Assembly (NCBI RefSeq): GCF_004339525.1
Contig: NZ_SMGE01000001.1
Span: 434,001 to 498,000 of the forward strand
Source of the DNA: Flavobacterium sp. 90
GTDB lineage: Bacteria > Bacteroidota > Bacteroidia > Flavobacteriales > Flavobacteriaceae
Length of the DNA stretch: 64,000 bases
Reading direction: 5' to 3'
Part shown: piece after piece, positions 32,683-42,299 of the stretch
How the letters are laid out: every line of letters begins with the position of its first letter
Position numbering within the stretch: position 1 is the stretch's first letter
Notes under the pieces: generated by a model
What the model was told of the DNA's origin: nothing
The model's input: the letters and a program-made list of their open reading frames with translations, nothing else
The model's database searches: none
Translations under genes and position numbers: made by a program

Positions 32683-33885
32683 ATGAAAAACTTTAATCCA
32701 GCTGATAAAATTCAGGACTTACAATATTTTGGGGAATTTGGGGGTGTGAATCCATCGATTTCTGATTCTTCGACTTATACATTTTTATCGGCAAAAACTA
32801 TGTTCGATACTTTTGAAGGTAATATGGAAGGCTGTTATTTGTATTCGCGCCATTCTTCGCCAAGTAATTTGTATCTGGATCAAGCTTTGGCAGCGATGGA
32901 AGGAACGGAAACTGCAAATGTATCGGCATCAGGAATGGGCGCAATTACGCCTACATTATTACAATTGTGCGGCGCTGGCGATCATATCGTTTCAAGCAGA
33001 ACAATTTATGGCGGAACTTATGCCTTTTTGAAGAATTTTACGCCTCGTTTTGGGATTGAAACAAGCTTTGTAGACATTACTAAACTTGATGTTGTTGAAG
33101 CTGCAATTACTGCAAACACGAAAGTTTTATACTGTGAAACAGTAAGTAATCCGTTATTAGAAGTTGCCGATATTGCTGGTTTGGCTCAAATTGCTAAAAA
33201 GCATAATCTGAAATTGGTTGTTGATAATACGTTTTCGCCGTTGTCGGTTTCTCCTGCAAAATTGGGTGCTGATATCGTGATTCATAGTTTGACAAAATAC
33301 ATTAACGGAAGCAGCGATACAGTTGGTGGCGTGACTTGTGCATCGAAAGAATTTATCAATTCGCTTAAAAATGTGAATTCTGGAGCGAGTATGCTTTTGG
33401 GACCAACTATGGATAGTTTGCGATCTGCTTCGGTGATGAAAAATCTTCGAACGCTTCATATTAGAATCAAACAACACAGTCATAATGCGCATTTTTTGGC
33501 AGATCAATTTGAAAATGATGGTTTAAAAACGGTTTATCCGGGATTAAAAAGCCATCCGAGTCATGAATTATACAAAACGATGATTAATCCGGAATATGGT
33601 TTTGGCGGAATGCTGACGATTGACGTTGGAACTTTGGCTAAAGCCAATGAATTAATGGAGTTGATGCAAGCGCGAAACCTTGGATATCTAGCGGTAAGTT
33701 TAGGATTCTACAAAACATTATTTAGCGCGCCCGGAACTTCGACTTCTAGTGAAATTCCGCTTGAAGAACAACACGAAATGGGATTGACGGATGGTTTAAT
33801 TCGTTTCTCGATTGGTTTGGATAATGATATTCAGCGTACTTATGAAATGATGAAGCAATGCATGGTGGAACTTGGAATTTTATAG
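32683..33885 (+). CDS. Cys/Met-metabolism PLP enzyme, methionine gamma-lyase-like
   Basis: A 400-residue fold-type I PLP enzyme of the Cys/Met metabolism family. The PLP lysine is Lys205 in HSLTKYINGSSD. Other conserved elements are YSRHSSPSNLYLDQALAAMEGTE, ASGMGAITPTLLQL, YGGTYAFLK, CETVSNPLLEVADI, VVDNTFSP and SLGFYKTLFSAPGTSTSSE. The family includes methionine gamma-lyase, cystathionine gamma-synthase and beta-lyase. A Lrp/AsnC neighbour in divergent orientation favours a catabolic methionine gamma-lyase role, but substrate specificity cannot be read from the sequence. The start follows the R3 arm by only seven bases. Confidence 0.9.
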   Translation: MKNFNPADKIQDLQYFGEFGGVNPSISDSSTYTFLSAKTMFDTFEGNMEGCYLYSRHSSPSNLYLDQALAAMEGTETANVSASGMGAITPTLLQLCGAGDHIVSSRTIYGGTYAFLKNFTPRFGIETSFVDITKLDVVEAAITANTKVLYCETVSNPLLEVADIAGLAQIAKKHNLKLVVDNTFSPLSVSPAKLGADIVIHSLTKYINGSSDTVGGVTCASKEFINSLKNVNSGASMLLGPTMDSLRSASVMKNLRTLHIRIKQHSHNAHFLADQFENDGLKTVYPGLKSHPSHELYKTMINPEYGFGGMLTIDVGTLAKANELMELMQARNLGYLAVSLGFYKTLFSAPGTSTSSEIPLEEQHEMGLTDGLIRFSIGLDNDIQRTYEMMKQCMVELGIL

Positions 33886-34544
33886 ATTTTAGCCCGCAGA
33901 TTTTGCTGATTTTACTGATTAACGCAGATTTAATTTCACATACTAAATCTGCTAAATCTGCGAGAGAAAATTTAGAAATCCAATAAAAGCAAAAGCCGTT
34001 CTTTATAAATAAATTTCATAGCGATTTACTAAAGATTTTTTTTACGCAGATTGGGCGGATTACGCTAGTCTATTATAGGAATCTATAAAACTGCTAAAAC
34101 TGCAGGATCTGCGCGAAAAAAAGTTTAGCCACTAATGGCACGAATTTTCACTAATTAGAAATCTTCAAAAGGAAAAATTCGAGAAAATTTGTGGAATTCG
34201 TGGCGAAAAAAAATACAGTTTCTTACAAAAACAAAACACTTCTTTATAAATAAATTTGCACAATTTTTTATTAGGTTGTTTAAATCCGCTGGAGTCTTCT
34301 CTAAGCGGATTTCTTGTTTTAAAAACATTACTCACTCATTTTCAAATAATTAAAAACATAATAAGTCAATTTATTAAAATAAACCAACAAATTCTGCGAA
34401 TAAAGTTTTTTTCTTCGATAATCATAAAAAGTTTTAAACACTAAAACGTTGTAGTTAATCAATTTCAGATTATTAAATAATTTTAACGTTAATAAAATAT
34501 ACTTTTAACAAAAAAATAACCACTTAACTAACTAAAATTGAATT
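33886..34544. repeat. Intergenic region rich in short palindromes, then AT-rich leader
   Basis: 33886-34210 contains mirror pairs GCAGATTTTGCTGATTTT / AAATCTGCTAAATCTGC (33891, about 33943) and GCCACTAATGGCACGAATT / AATTCGTGGCGAAAAAA (about 34128 and 34193) of the R4 type. 34211-34544 is AT-rich with no clear gene; a 62-codon frame there has no support. The promoter of the GH57 gene must lie here. Confidence 0.65.
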
Positions 34545-37500
34545 ATGAAAAAAACCTTACTTTTGCTTTATGCGTTACTAATTCCCTTTGCTTTTTTACA
34601 GGCACAGGTGAATACATCTTACTTATGGCACTTGCATCAACCCACGTATTGGGGAGATATCAGTAAAAAGAATCCGAACCGATATCAGATCGTAAAAGAG
34701 TCTCAGGATTTAAAAGTTTCCGGTGCTAATAATGACAAAAACGGACTGGCGCATCCTACAAATAATCTTGAAGAAATTTTTGGCACCGGTGATCGTGTTG
34801 CGGCTTATCAATTTGCACCAAAAAATGCTATTAATTCGATCAGGGATTTATCCAAAGCCGGAGCGCAAATCACGTACGGTGGTTCTTTGATGGAAAACGT
34901 CAACGAACTTGCTCAAGCCAATCAATGGGGATATTCTAATTCCTGGACGCAGAATATTAAAGATGCTAAAGGCTGGAAAACTTCGGGCGGATTTCCTCGT
35001 ATGGAAGTTGTTTCGTTTACAATGCATCACGCACTTTCGCCACTTTTGAGCGATGAAGCTCTGAAAAAAGAAATTAAAGCGCATCAATATTACAGCGCTC
35101 AATTATTTGGTTCTCATGATTCTAAAGGATATTGGCCCGCAGAATGTGCTTTTTCTGAAAGGATTATTAAAACCTTGACAGAATGTGGTATAGAATGGTC
35201 TGTTATTGCAAATAGTCACTTGTCCAGAACACTTGCCGATTATCCAATAAAATATGGTTCTGGCGGTACAATGTGTGATGTTCCTAATAAGGCAGATCAG
35301 GTAGAAACTACCGGAAACACATGGTTTTCAGCTCAAAAAGATGCTCGTGGCGGTCAGTTTGCCGTGCCGTATTCTTATCTTCCGTACAAGGCAAAATATG
35401 TTGATCCGGAAACAGCTCAGGAATACAAAATTACTGTAGTTCCTATGGCTGATTATGAGAGTTATGAGGATGGATATGCCACAATTGGTACTTCGCTGAT
35501 TGCTCCAATTGTTGCAAAAGCTTCGACTTCGCCAAGACCTCCTTTGGTATTATTTGCGCATGATGGCGATAATGCCTGGGGTGGAGGTTCTTCATATTAC
35601 AACGAATCGGTTACGGGATTTTCGCATGCATCTGCAGCAAATGGAAATATTCCGACTACAATTCCGCAGTATTTACAAGATAATCCGGTTCCGGAATCGG
35701 CAGTTGTGCACGTTGAAGACGGAGCTTGGGTAAATGCCGATGGTGATTTTGGACATCCACAATTTACAAACTGGTTGTGGCCATTTTTTGATCCGGTTAC
35801 GAAAAAATTCAATCCAAATGGCTGGACGGAAGATATGATGAATCAAGCGATTACAACTGCCGGAGAAAACCATGCAATCATGGCGGAGCAACTGGAAGGA
35901 AATAATCTTAGAATGAGCGAAATTGTAAATCCAACATCTGCTGTAAGTCCTGCCGAAAAAGCTTGGCATTTTTTAATGGCGGGTTACGATAGCGGAAATG
36001 CTTATTACGGTCTAGCCGAAGATTTAGAAATAAAAACAACTCTGGCCGTGAACCGATGTGTACAATTTGCAAAACCAACTTTGGATGCTCATCCTGGTGT
36101 AGATGCTACAAAACCGTCAGTTTTTATTCCGCAGCGATGGCCTTACAATCCGGGAGAAAAAGGATATGGAGCGCCTTATGCTTATAAAGATTTCCTGAAT
36201 TCGGCAGATTTTACGGTTTATACTTTTGCTTATGATGTAAGCGGAATTCAAAGATCTGAATTGAAATATCGCGTTGATGTCGATGGAAAAAATAGTCTTG
36301 CCTCCAATCAAAATGAAACTTATTCTGGTGGTGCCGAAGTTGGAAGCTGGGTAACATTGCCAATGACAGAAAGAGTTTTCCCTAAAGGGAATTTCACTAA
36401 CAATCCTCAAGCTGATTTGTACATGCTTCCTGATGTAATTGCCAATCAATATTCGGCTGAAATTGCTGGAATATCTGAGAAATTATTAGACTATTATGTT
36501 GAAGTTACCGATAAAAAAGGTAATGTGACTAAATCTAAAATTCAGCATGTTTGGGTTGGGAAAAATCTGGATGTTGCTCCAAAAATTGCTTTTACTCCAG
36601 ATACCAGCAATTCTACAACGGCAATCGATGTAACAATTACAGCAACTGATAGCACAGATCCGAAACCAAAATTGTATTATACAACTGATGGTTCTACTCC
36701 TACTCTTTCGTCTGCTTTTGTTGAATCTACCAAAACGCTGAATATTGCACAAACTACAACTGTTAAAGCATTTGCGGTAGACAAAGACGGAAATCAATCT
36801 GATATTGTTACTAAAACTTATACGATTGGAGCGATTCCTGAATTCACGGTTTATTTTAAAAAACCTGCCAATTGGAACTCAGCTGTAAAAATATATTACT
36901 GGTTGCCAACCGGAACTGCTCCTGCGGTAACCTATCCTGGTGTAGCAATGACGCAGGATTGTGGCGATTGGTATAAATATACTTTCCCTTCTACAGTAAC
37001 GGCTTCAAATTTATTATTTAATGACGGAACTTTAAAAACTGCCGACTTAAATGCTACTGGCGGAATTAAGTTTTATGACGGCGCCTGGTTAGCTTCCGAA
37101 CCTGCAAACAGATGTTCAACTGTAATAGCGCCTGATTTTACAATTTCGCAAGCAGGCGGATCTTTTACAACCGGAACAACTGTAAACCTGACTTTGACAG
37201 CAAACGTAAACACTTCGACAATTTATTACACCTTAGACGGAACTACGCCTACAACTGCTTCGGCATCTTCTGTTGGTTCTAAAACATTGGCGATAAACAG
37301 TACAACTACGCTTAAAGCTTTTGTTAAAAATGCTGCAGGAACAAGTTCTGCCGTTAAAACTGAAACGTACACTTTTAGTACGCCAACTACTTTTACGGTT
37401 TACTTTAAAAAACCAACCAACTGGAATTCGGCAGTAAAAATATATTACTGGTCACCAACCGGAACTGCTCCTGCGGTAACCTATCCGGGAGTTGCAATGA

Positions 37501-38468
37501 CTCAGGATTGCGGAGATTGGTATACCTATACTTTTCCGTCGACTGTAAGCGCAACAAATTTATTGTTTAATGACGGAAGCCTTAAAACTGCCGATTTGAG
37601 TACAACTGCAGGAATCAAATTCTACGATTCGGCTTGGTTGGGCGCAGAACCTGCCAATAGATGTCCTGTTATTGCTCCTGATTTTACAAATTCAAAATCA
37701 GGCGGAACTTTTACAACCGGAACTACCGTAAATGTTGTTTTGACAGCAAACCAAACAACTTCTACCATTTATTATACTTTAGACGGAACAACGCCAACTA
37801 CAAGTTCAGCATCTGCAATTGGGTCTAAATCATTTGCTTTTACTGCAAATACAACTTTAAAAGCTTTTGTAGTTAATACAAGCGGAGTTTCTTCAGCAAT
37901 AAAAACAGAAGTTTATACTTTTAATGCCGTTCCAACGCTTACGGTTTATTTTAAACCTCCAACAAACTGGACAGGAATTCCAAAAGTACATTATTGGAAT
38001 GCTGTTCCATCCGGAAGTGTTGCCAATACAACCTGGCCGGGAGTTGCAATGGTTGCCGATACAAATGGTTTTTATAAATACACCATTACCGGACCAACAT
38101 CGATAAATGTAATTTTTAATAATGGTTCAAGTGGTTCTGCAAATCAAACTGCCGATTTATTGAATAAAACAGATGGCTACTCTTATACTTGGGGTTCAAC
38201 AACTTCTAAACTGATTGCCGCTCCAACAACCGAAGAAGAAAGTTATGCCGTTCGTTTATTCCCAAATCCTGTAGATAATACTTTGCAGGTAAACTCAACG
38301 ATTCCGATAACGGATTATAGTATTATTTCGGCACAAGGAAGTATTGTTCAGGAAGGAAAATCGAATACCAATACCATCGATGTAAGTCGTTTGAGTACCG
38401 GACTTTATTTTATCACAATCCGATTGGAAAACGGAAAAGAAACCATGCAAAAAATTATTAAAAAATAA
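34545..38468 (+). CDS. Secreted GH57-like amylase with three CBM26 modules, three chitobiase-C-like domains and a T9SS tail
   Basis: A 1307-residue exoenzyme. Signal peptide 1-21 (ending LQAQ). The GH57-like catalytic part (about 22-640) has WHLHQPTYWGD with His31, GYWPAECAFSERII and FAHDGDNAWGGG. Three chitobiase/beta-hexosaminidase C-terminal-type Ig domains (LYYTTDGSTPT and IYYTLDGTTPTT) at about 674-762, 862-945 and 1045-1130 alternate with three CBM26 starch-binding modules (VYFKKPxNWNSAVKIYYW) at about 767-860, 951-1044 and 1133-1225. Residues 1234-1307 form a type A T9SS sorting domain (RLFPNPVDNTLQV..GKETMQKIIKK). CBM modules 1 and 2 repeat with a 549-base period. Likely role: extracellular or surface-attached degradation of starch-like glucans. 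Confidence 0.9.
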   Translation: MKKTLLLLYALLIPFAFLQAQVNTSYLWHLHQPTYWGDISKKNPNRYQIVKESQDLKVSGANNDKNGLAHPTNNLEEIFGTGDRVAAYQFAPKNAINSIRDLSKAGAQITYGGSLMENVNELAQANQWGYSNSWTQNIKDAKGWKTSGGFPRMEVVSFTMHHALSPLLSDEALKKEIKAHQYYSAQLFGSHDSKGYWPAECAFSERIIKTLTECGIEWSVIANSHLSRTLADYPIKYGSGGTMCDVPNKADQVETTGNTWFSAQKDARGGQFAVPYSYLPYKAKYVDPETAQEYKITVVPMADYESYEDGYATIGTSLIAPIVAKASTSPRPPLVLFAHDGDNAWGGGSSYYNESVTGFSHASAANGNIPTTIPQYLQDNPVPESAVVHVEDGAWVNADGDFGHPQFTNWLWPFFDPVTKKFNPNGWTEDMMNQAITTAGENHAIMAEQLEGNNLRMSEIVNPTSAVSPAEKAWHFLMAGYDSGNAYYGLAEDLEIKTTLAVNRCVQFAKPTLDAHPGVDATKPSVFIPQRWPYNPGEKGYGAPYAYKDFLNSADFTVYTFAYDVSGIQRSELKYRVDVDGKNSLASNQNETYSGGAEVGSWVTLPMTERVFPKGNFTNNPQADLYMLPDVIANQYSAEIAGISEKLLDYYVEVTDKKGNVTKSKIQHVWVGKNLDVAPKIAFTPDTSNSTTAIDVTITATDSTDPKPKLYYTTDGSTPTLSSAFVESTKTLNIAQTTTVKAFAVDKDGNQSDIVTKTYTIGAIPEFTVYFKKPANWNSAVKIYYWLPTGTAPAVTYPGVAMTQDCGDWYKYTFPSTVTASNLLFNDGTLKTADLNATGGIKFYDGAWLASEPANRCSTVIAPDFTISQAGGSFTTGTTVNLTLTANVNTSTIYYTLDGTTPTTASASSVGSKTLAINSTTTLKAFVKNAAGTSSAVKTETYTFSTPTTFTVYFKKPTNWNSAVKIYYWSPTGTAPAVTYPGVAMTQDCGDWYTYTFPSTVSATNLLFNDGSLKTADLSTTAGIKFYDSAWLGAEPANRCPVIAPDFTNSKSGGTFTTGTTVNVVLTANQTTSTIYYTLDGTTPTTSSASAIGSKSFAFTANTTLKAFVVNTSGVSSAIKTEVYTFNAVPTLTVYFKPPTNWTGIPKVHYWNAVPSGSVANTTWPGVAMVADTNGFYKYTITGPTSINVIFNNGSSGSANQTADLLNKTDGYSYTWGSTTSKLIAAPTTEEESYAVRLFPNPVDNTLQVNSTIPITDYSIISAQGSIVQEGKSNTNTIDVSRLSTGLYFITIRLENGKETMQKIIKK

Positions 38469-38495
38469 ATTCTTTAAACTTTATTAAGACAAATA

Positions 38496-38534
38496 AAAAG
38501 GCCGTTCCGAAATTATTTTCAGAACGGCTTTTCG
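38496..38534. terminator. Bidirectional terminator after the GH57 gene
   Basis: Stem AAAAGGCCGTTC / GAACGGCTTTT with one bulged G, flanked by A and T runs, between convergent genes. A near-identical hairpin recurs at 39713-39753. Confidence 0.85.
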
Positions 38535-38538
38535 ATTT

Positions 38539-39633
38539 TTAATTATGTTCAAGATGTTTGAAAGATTGCCAGTATTTGTCTTTATATATTTCGTAACTAA
38601 TCTCTAACTGATTATACTTCTTAATTATAGCATTTAAAACTTTTGTTGGTTTTCTAAATTCTTTACAAGCAAAATAGATTTCGCGTTTTCCCGCACTTGT
38701 TTCTCTTCCTACATTTAAATAACCATCTAAATCTTTAAGATCGAGCATTATTTCATCTTCTATATTATTCAATAATTGATAAGTTTCATTATCTGGCATT
38801 CCATTATTATTATTACTTCCATCAAATGGAATTTCAATACTCAAAACCCATGGATGAGAAGCTTTTTTATCCCAATCTAAAACCTCGCTATTAACTATCG
38901 CTAAAACAATTTGTCCATCTTTTGTTTTTGCTTCCAGACTCGAATAATTGTCATGTTCTGTATCATGCCTCACACCTTCGTATTTTTCAACAAATTCTTT
39001 TTCTCTCCAAATTAAATAATCTTTTAATTTTTCAATTGGAATTAATTCCTCAGAAGTATCTTTTTTACCAACGATCTTTAAACTATCTATTAATGTAACT
39101 GAATGCAATTCTCCTAAAAAATTATCTAGAAAAATATAAATACCATTAGTTTGCATTCCCTTTTCATCTTCGACAAAATCGTCATAGATAATCGTTAAAT
39201 CAATTTCATCTGGATAATCCTTATGTAAATTAGGATAAAACTTTAAATTGTCACTATTAAACTTAAATCCTCCCATATTAATGCTAACATCTTTAATATC
39301 TGATGCGGGTTTAAGAGCAGTAAACTTCCAACCTTTAATTATAGGAGCCGCATCAACTAATTCTTCAATTAAAAAAATATTTCTTATTGCACCATCAGGA
39401 GTTAAAATTAATTCTGCAGTATGTTCATCGAGCATTCCTGTCAAAAAATAAATTTCTTCATGAATCTCATCCAATTTTGGACTTAATTTCTTAAAGAAAT
39501 CCTGATCTATATTTTCACCATTTTGAACAGCTTTAAAAAACTCTTTTTCATGTTTTAAGAACCAATTCCAAAAATCACTGTACGTTACTATTGGAGATTC
39601 TTTTTTACCCAATATCTTATCTAGAAAACCCAT
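38539..39633 (-). CDS. DUF695-like unknown protein
   Basis: A 364-residue cytoplasmic protein without signal or membrane segments. The N-terminal part (YSDFWNWFLKHEKEFFKAVQ) and the segment ELHSVTLIDSLKIVG suit an uncharacterised domain. The C-terminal third (HPWVLSIEIPFDGSNNNNGMPDNETYQLLNNIEDEI and VGRETSAGKREIYFACKEFRKPTKVL) matches the DUF695 style, in which a conserved G-R-x-T-x-x-G..R-E-I-Y-F patch is found. Function unknown. It is convergent with the GH57 gene, and the terminator at 38496 serves both. Confidence 0.75.
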   Translation of the reverse strand: MGFLDKILGKKESPIVTYSDFWNWFLKHEKEFFKAVQNGENIDQDFFKKLSPKLDEIHEEIYFLTGMLDEHTAELILTPDGAIRNIFLIEELVDAAPIIKGWKFTALKPASDIKDVSINMGGFKFNSDNLKFYPNLHKDYPDEIDLTIIYDDFVEDEKGMQTNGIYIFLDNFLGELHSVTLIDSLKIVGKKDTSEELIPIEKLKDYLIWREKEFVEKYEGVRHDTEHDNYSSLEAKTKDGQIVLAIVNSEVLDWDKKASHPWVLSIEIPFDGSNNNNGMPDNETYQLLNNIEDEIMLDLKDLDGYLNVGRETSAGKREIYFACKEFRKPTKVLNAIIKKYNQLEISYEIYKDKYWQSFKHLEHN

Positions 39634-39712
39634 GCATCAAAAAAATTAAATTAAAATTTTACTATAGGCAAACCTAAGAAAAAGCTTTTAAAAACATAAT
39701 AATATATTTACA

Positions 39713-39753
39713 AAAAAAAGCCGTTCTGAGATTATTTTTCAGAACGGCTTTTT
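39713..39753. terminator. Terminator-like hairpin, twin of 38496-38534
   Basis: Stem AAAAAGCCGTTCTGA / TCAGAACGGCTTTTT with a 9-base loop and T run. It lies upstream of the DUF695 gene, not after any gene, so it may be part of a duplicated terminator block rather than acting on a local transcript. Confidence 0.65.
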
Positions 39754-39794
39754 GTTTTGTACCATTTTTAATGGATTAATCCTTCGCACAATCT

Positions 39795-39897
39795 TGTCAT
39801 TTCGACAAAGGAGAAATCACACAAGAAATTCTGCAACGAAAATCGCCAATCTTTGTCGAGCTTCTTGCGAAGATTTCTCCTTTGTCGAAATGACAAA
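39795..39897. repeat. Intact R2 palindromic repeat
   Basis: Arms TTGTCATTTCGACAAAGGAG and CTCCTTTGTCGAAATGACAA enclose a middle with TCTTTGTCGAGCTTCTTGCGAAG. This is the complete form of the repeat disrupted by the IS at 29192. A half copy ends at 40186 (CTCCCTCCGGTCGAAATGAC), and a degenerate copy is at 51739-51842. Confidence 0.85.
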
Positions 39898-39929
39898 CCA
39901 GACGAAAATATTATTATGAAAATGATTAT

Positions 39930-40010
39930 CCTAGCCCCGATAGTAGTGGAAATCCTTTTACTTTTTTCTTTAAAAAGTAAAAGATTGAAACGGATAGCGG
40001 GATTAGCTCC
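39930..40010 (+). ncRNA. Candidate structured RNA, copy B (possibly Flavo-1-like)
   Basis: Begins CCTAGCCCCGATAGTAGTGG and ends GGATAGCGGGATTAGCTCC. The closing helix is CCCG (39936-39939) / CGGG (39998-40001), a two-sided change from the CCTG/CAGG of the other copies. The central hairpin CTTTTACTTTTT / AAAAAGTAAAAG (39955-39966 and 39972-39983) is compact. 40011-40194 is a mixture of repeat fragments, and the 131-codon frame crossing this area is not a gene. Confidence 0.65.
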
Positions 40011-40194
40011 TAAAAAAAAGATTTGCTTTTATTATAGAGATCGAAATGACAAAAATGTGGGCAAAATCAGTGTGAATCTGCGTTTTCGCTATAGTGAATC
40101 AGTGTCATCCGCGTGCCATAAAAACACAGTAACCAATCGTTGTCGATCTTCTAGTGTGATTTCTCCCTCCGGTCGAAATGACAAAAAAACCATA

Positions 40195-40233
40195 AAAAAA
40201 GCCCTTCTAAGAATAATCTCAGAAAGGCTTTTC
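40195..40233. terminator. Terminator at the 3' end of the APC permease gene
   Basis: Stem AAAAGCCCTTCT / AGAAAGGCTTTT with A and T runs, about 34 bases beyond the permease stop on the minus strand. Confidence 0.75.
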
Positions 40234-40266
40234 ATTAATAATTTATAACTAATAATTTATAATTAT

Positions 40267-42195
40267 CTAAGCAATAGTATTCAGTTTACTATTTTTTCGA
40301 CTATAAGTAAAGTAAATAACCAATCCAAGTAGTAACCAAACTGTGAAGTAAATCCAGTTCCAAACACTTAATTCTGCCATCATATAAAGACAACAAATAA
40401 GTCCTAATAACGGAATTAAAGAAAGATTTTGTCTGAATGACCAAACTGCTAATCCAATCAAAACAAATATAAAAATCCACATTGGAATCTTGTGTTTGAA
40501 TAAACTGAAACCTGATTCGTATTTCAATGAATCATTGATTGGCAAACCTTTTACAACGGTAGCATATTTAGCATCGTCGTCTTGATATTGGCTTAATAAA
40601 TGCTCTAAATCTGATGTTTCGGCAGTTTTATTGTGAACATCAATACTTTCCAAATAATTGAAAACTTTCGTTGATTCTTCTTTATTCAAAGAGGTAATAA
40701 TTGTCGTTGCATCGTTTGTTTGCGCTTCATTATTGATAAAAGCCATTGTCGCTTTATTATTGAAAGCAAAAGCATAATACAATCCTGCAATCAATAAAAC
40801 AGGCATAATAAATTTAGAATTGATATAAGGCGTTTTAAACTTCCCTCTTGGAATATCTGTTTTATTCTGCAATACCAAAACTCCTGCACAAACCAATACA
40901 AAGGCAAACAAAGTCCCGATACTACATAAATCTGTTACCATTGTTAAGTTCAGAAACAAAGCCGGAACTGCAACCACAAAACCAGTTACAATTGTTGCAA
41001 AAGATGGCGTTTTGAATTTTGGATGCACCGTAGAAAATTTCTTTGGCAATAAACCGTCACGGCTCATACTCATCCAGATACGAGGTTGTCCCATTTGGAA
41101 AACCAACAAAACGCTCGCCATTGCAATTACGGCACTTACGGCAATAATTCCCGACATCCATTTTAGGTTTAATTTATCGAAAACAAATGCAAGAGGATCT
41201 CCAACATTCAGTTCGTTATAACGCACCATTCCGGTTAAAACCAAGGCAATGGCGATGTATAAAATAGTACAAATAATAATCGCCCACATCATTCCGCGTG
41301 GTAAATCACGTTGCGGGTTTTTACATTCTTCTGCCGTTGTAGAAATGGCATCAAAACCAATATAAGCAAAGAAAACAGCAGAAACTCCTTTTAAAACTCC
41401 GCTAACTCCATTTGGTGCAAACGGATCCCAATTAGCAGTATCAACATAAAATATACCAACCGCAATAACCAAAAGTACAATACAAAGTTTTACAACTACC
41501 ATTGCATTACTGGCGTTACGAGACTCTTTCATTCCTCTGTAAACCAATGCTGTAATTAAAATAATGATGAATAAAGCCGGTAAATCAGCCACAAAATGGA
41601 AAGAACCAATTGTTGGCGCCGTTGTCCAAGCTGTATAAGAAGCTTGTAAAGCAGTACTTAAATTTTCGAATGATTTTCCGCCTTGCATTAAAGCAGTAGC
41701 GTCTTTAAATCCGTTTGAAGCCGTTAGATAATCCATTTGAATCCACTGTGGCAAATGAATCCCGCCACTCTGGAGCAGTCCTGTAAAATAATCACTCCAC
41801 GAAATCGCGACCGTAATATTCCCTACAGCATATTCCATGATTAAAGCCCAACCAATAATCCAGGCGATAATTTCTCCAAAAGCAACATACGAATACGTAT
41901 AAGCACTTCCTGAAACGGGAACCATCGACGCAAATTCGGCGTAAGCAAAAGCAGCAAAACTACACGCAAGTGCTGTAAACAAAAACAAGAAAATAACAGC
42001 AGGACCACCATCTGCACTGGCTTTTCCGATAGTACTAAAAATCCCTGCACCAACAATCGCTGCGATTCCAAATGCAGTTAAATCCCTAGTGGTCAAATGC
42101 TTTCCTAATGCATTATGCCCATCTGCTTCATTTTTTGCAACTTGTTTCAGAATATCTTGTACCGTCTTTTTACGGAATAAACCTGATAATGCCAT
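40267..42195 (-). CDS. APC-superfamily amino acid permease (cationic amino acid transporter type)
   Basis: A 642-residue membrane protein with about fourteen hydrophobic helices. The N-terminus GKHLTTRDLTAFGIAAIVGAGIFSTIGKAS has the GAGIF signature of the APC fold in helix 1. FAYIGFDAISTTAEECKNPQRDLPRG is the classic CAT/YfnA loop. The extra stretch (about 480-575) between the last helix pairs is a periplasmic domain not found in short permeases (NNEAQTNDATTIITSLNKEE). It should import or exchange cationic or neutral amino acids. Monocistronic. Confidence 0.93.
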   Translation of the reverse strand: MALSGLFRKKTVQDILKQVAKNEADGHNALGKHLTTRDLTAFGIAAIVGAGIFSTIGKASADGGPAVIFLFLFTALACSFAAFAYAEFASMVPVSGSAYTYSYVAFGEIIAWIIGWALIMEYAVGNITVAISWSDYFTGLLQSGGIHLPQWIQMDYLTASNGFKDATALMQGGKSFENLSTALQASYTAWTTAPTIGSFHFVADLPALFIIILITALVYRGMKESRNASNAMVVVKLCIVLLVIAVGIFYVDTANWDPFAPNGVSGVLKGVSAVFFAYIGFDAISTTAEECKNPQRDLPRGMMWAIIICTILYIAIALVLTGMVRYNELNVGDPLAFVFDKLNLKWMSGIIAVSAVIAMASVLLVFQMGQPRIWMSMSRDGLLPKKFSTVHPKFKTPSFATIVTGFVVAVPALFLNLTMVTDLCSIGTLFAFVLVCAGVLVLQNKTDIPRGKFKTPYINSKFIMPVLLIAGLYYAFAFNNKATMAFINNEAQTNDATTIITSLNKEESTKVFNYLESIDVHNKTAETSDLEHLLSQYQDDDAKYATVVKGLPINDSLKYESGFSLFKHKIPMWIFIFVLIGLAVWSFRQNLSLIPLLGLICCLYMMAELSVWNWIYFTVWLLLGLVIYFTYSRKNSKLNTIA

Positions 42196-42299
42196 ATGTG
42201 ATTTTGCTTTTAAAATTAATATCTTTCAGTCTTTATGGTTTTATTTTGCAAATAATGTAAAAATTATCCTGATTTCAAACATATAAAGCGATTTTGTTT

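Noticed and set aside
33157..33507. 116-codon antisense frame inside the methionine gamma-lyase-like gene
   Set aside because: Overlaps a strongly conserved PLP enzyme in full; shadow frame.
34256..34444. Short frame before the GH57 gene
   Set aside because: AT-rich, lacks any known domain and starts in a repeat-bordered leader.
39853..40248. 131-codon open frame on the plus strand
   Set aside because: It crosses the R2 repeat, the structured RNA copy B and other repeat fragments; the translation has no signal, domain or codon pattern of a gene.
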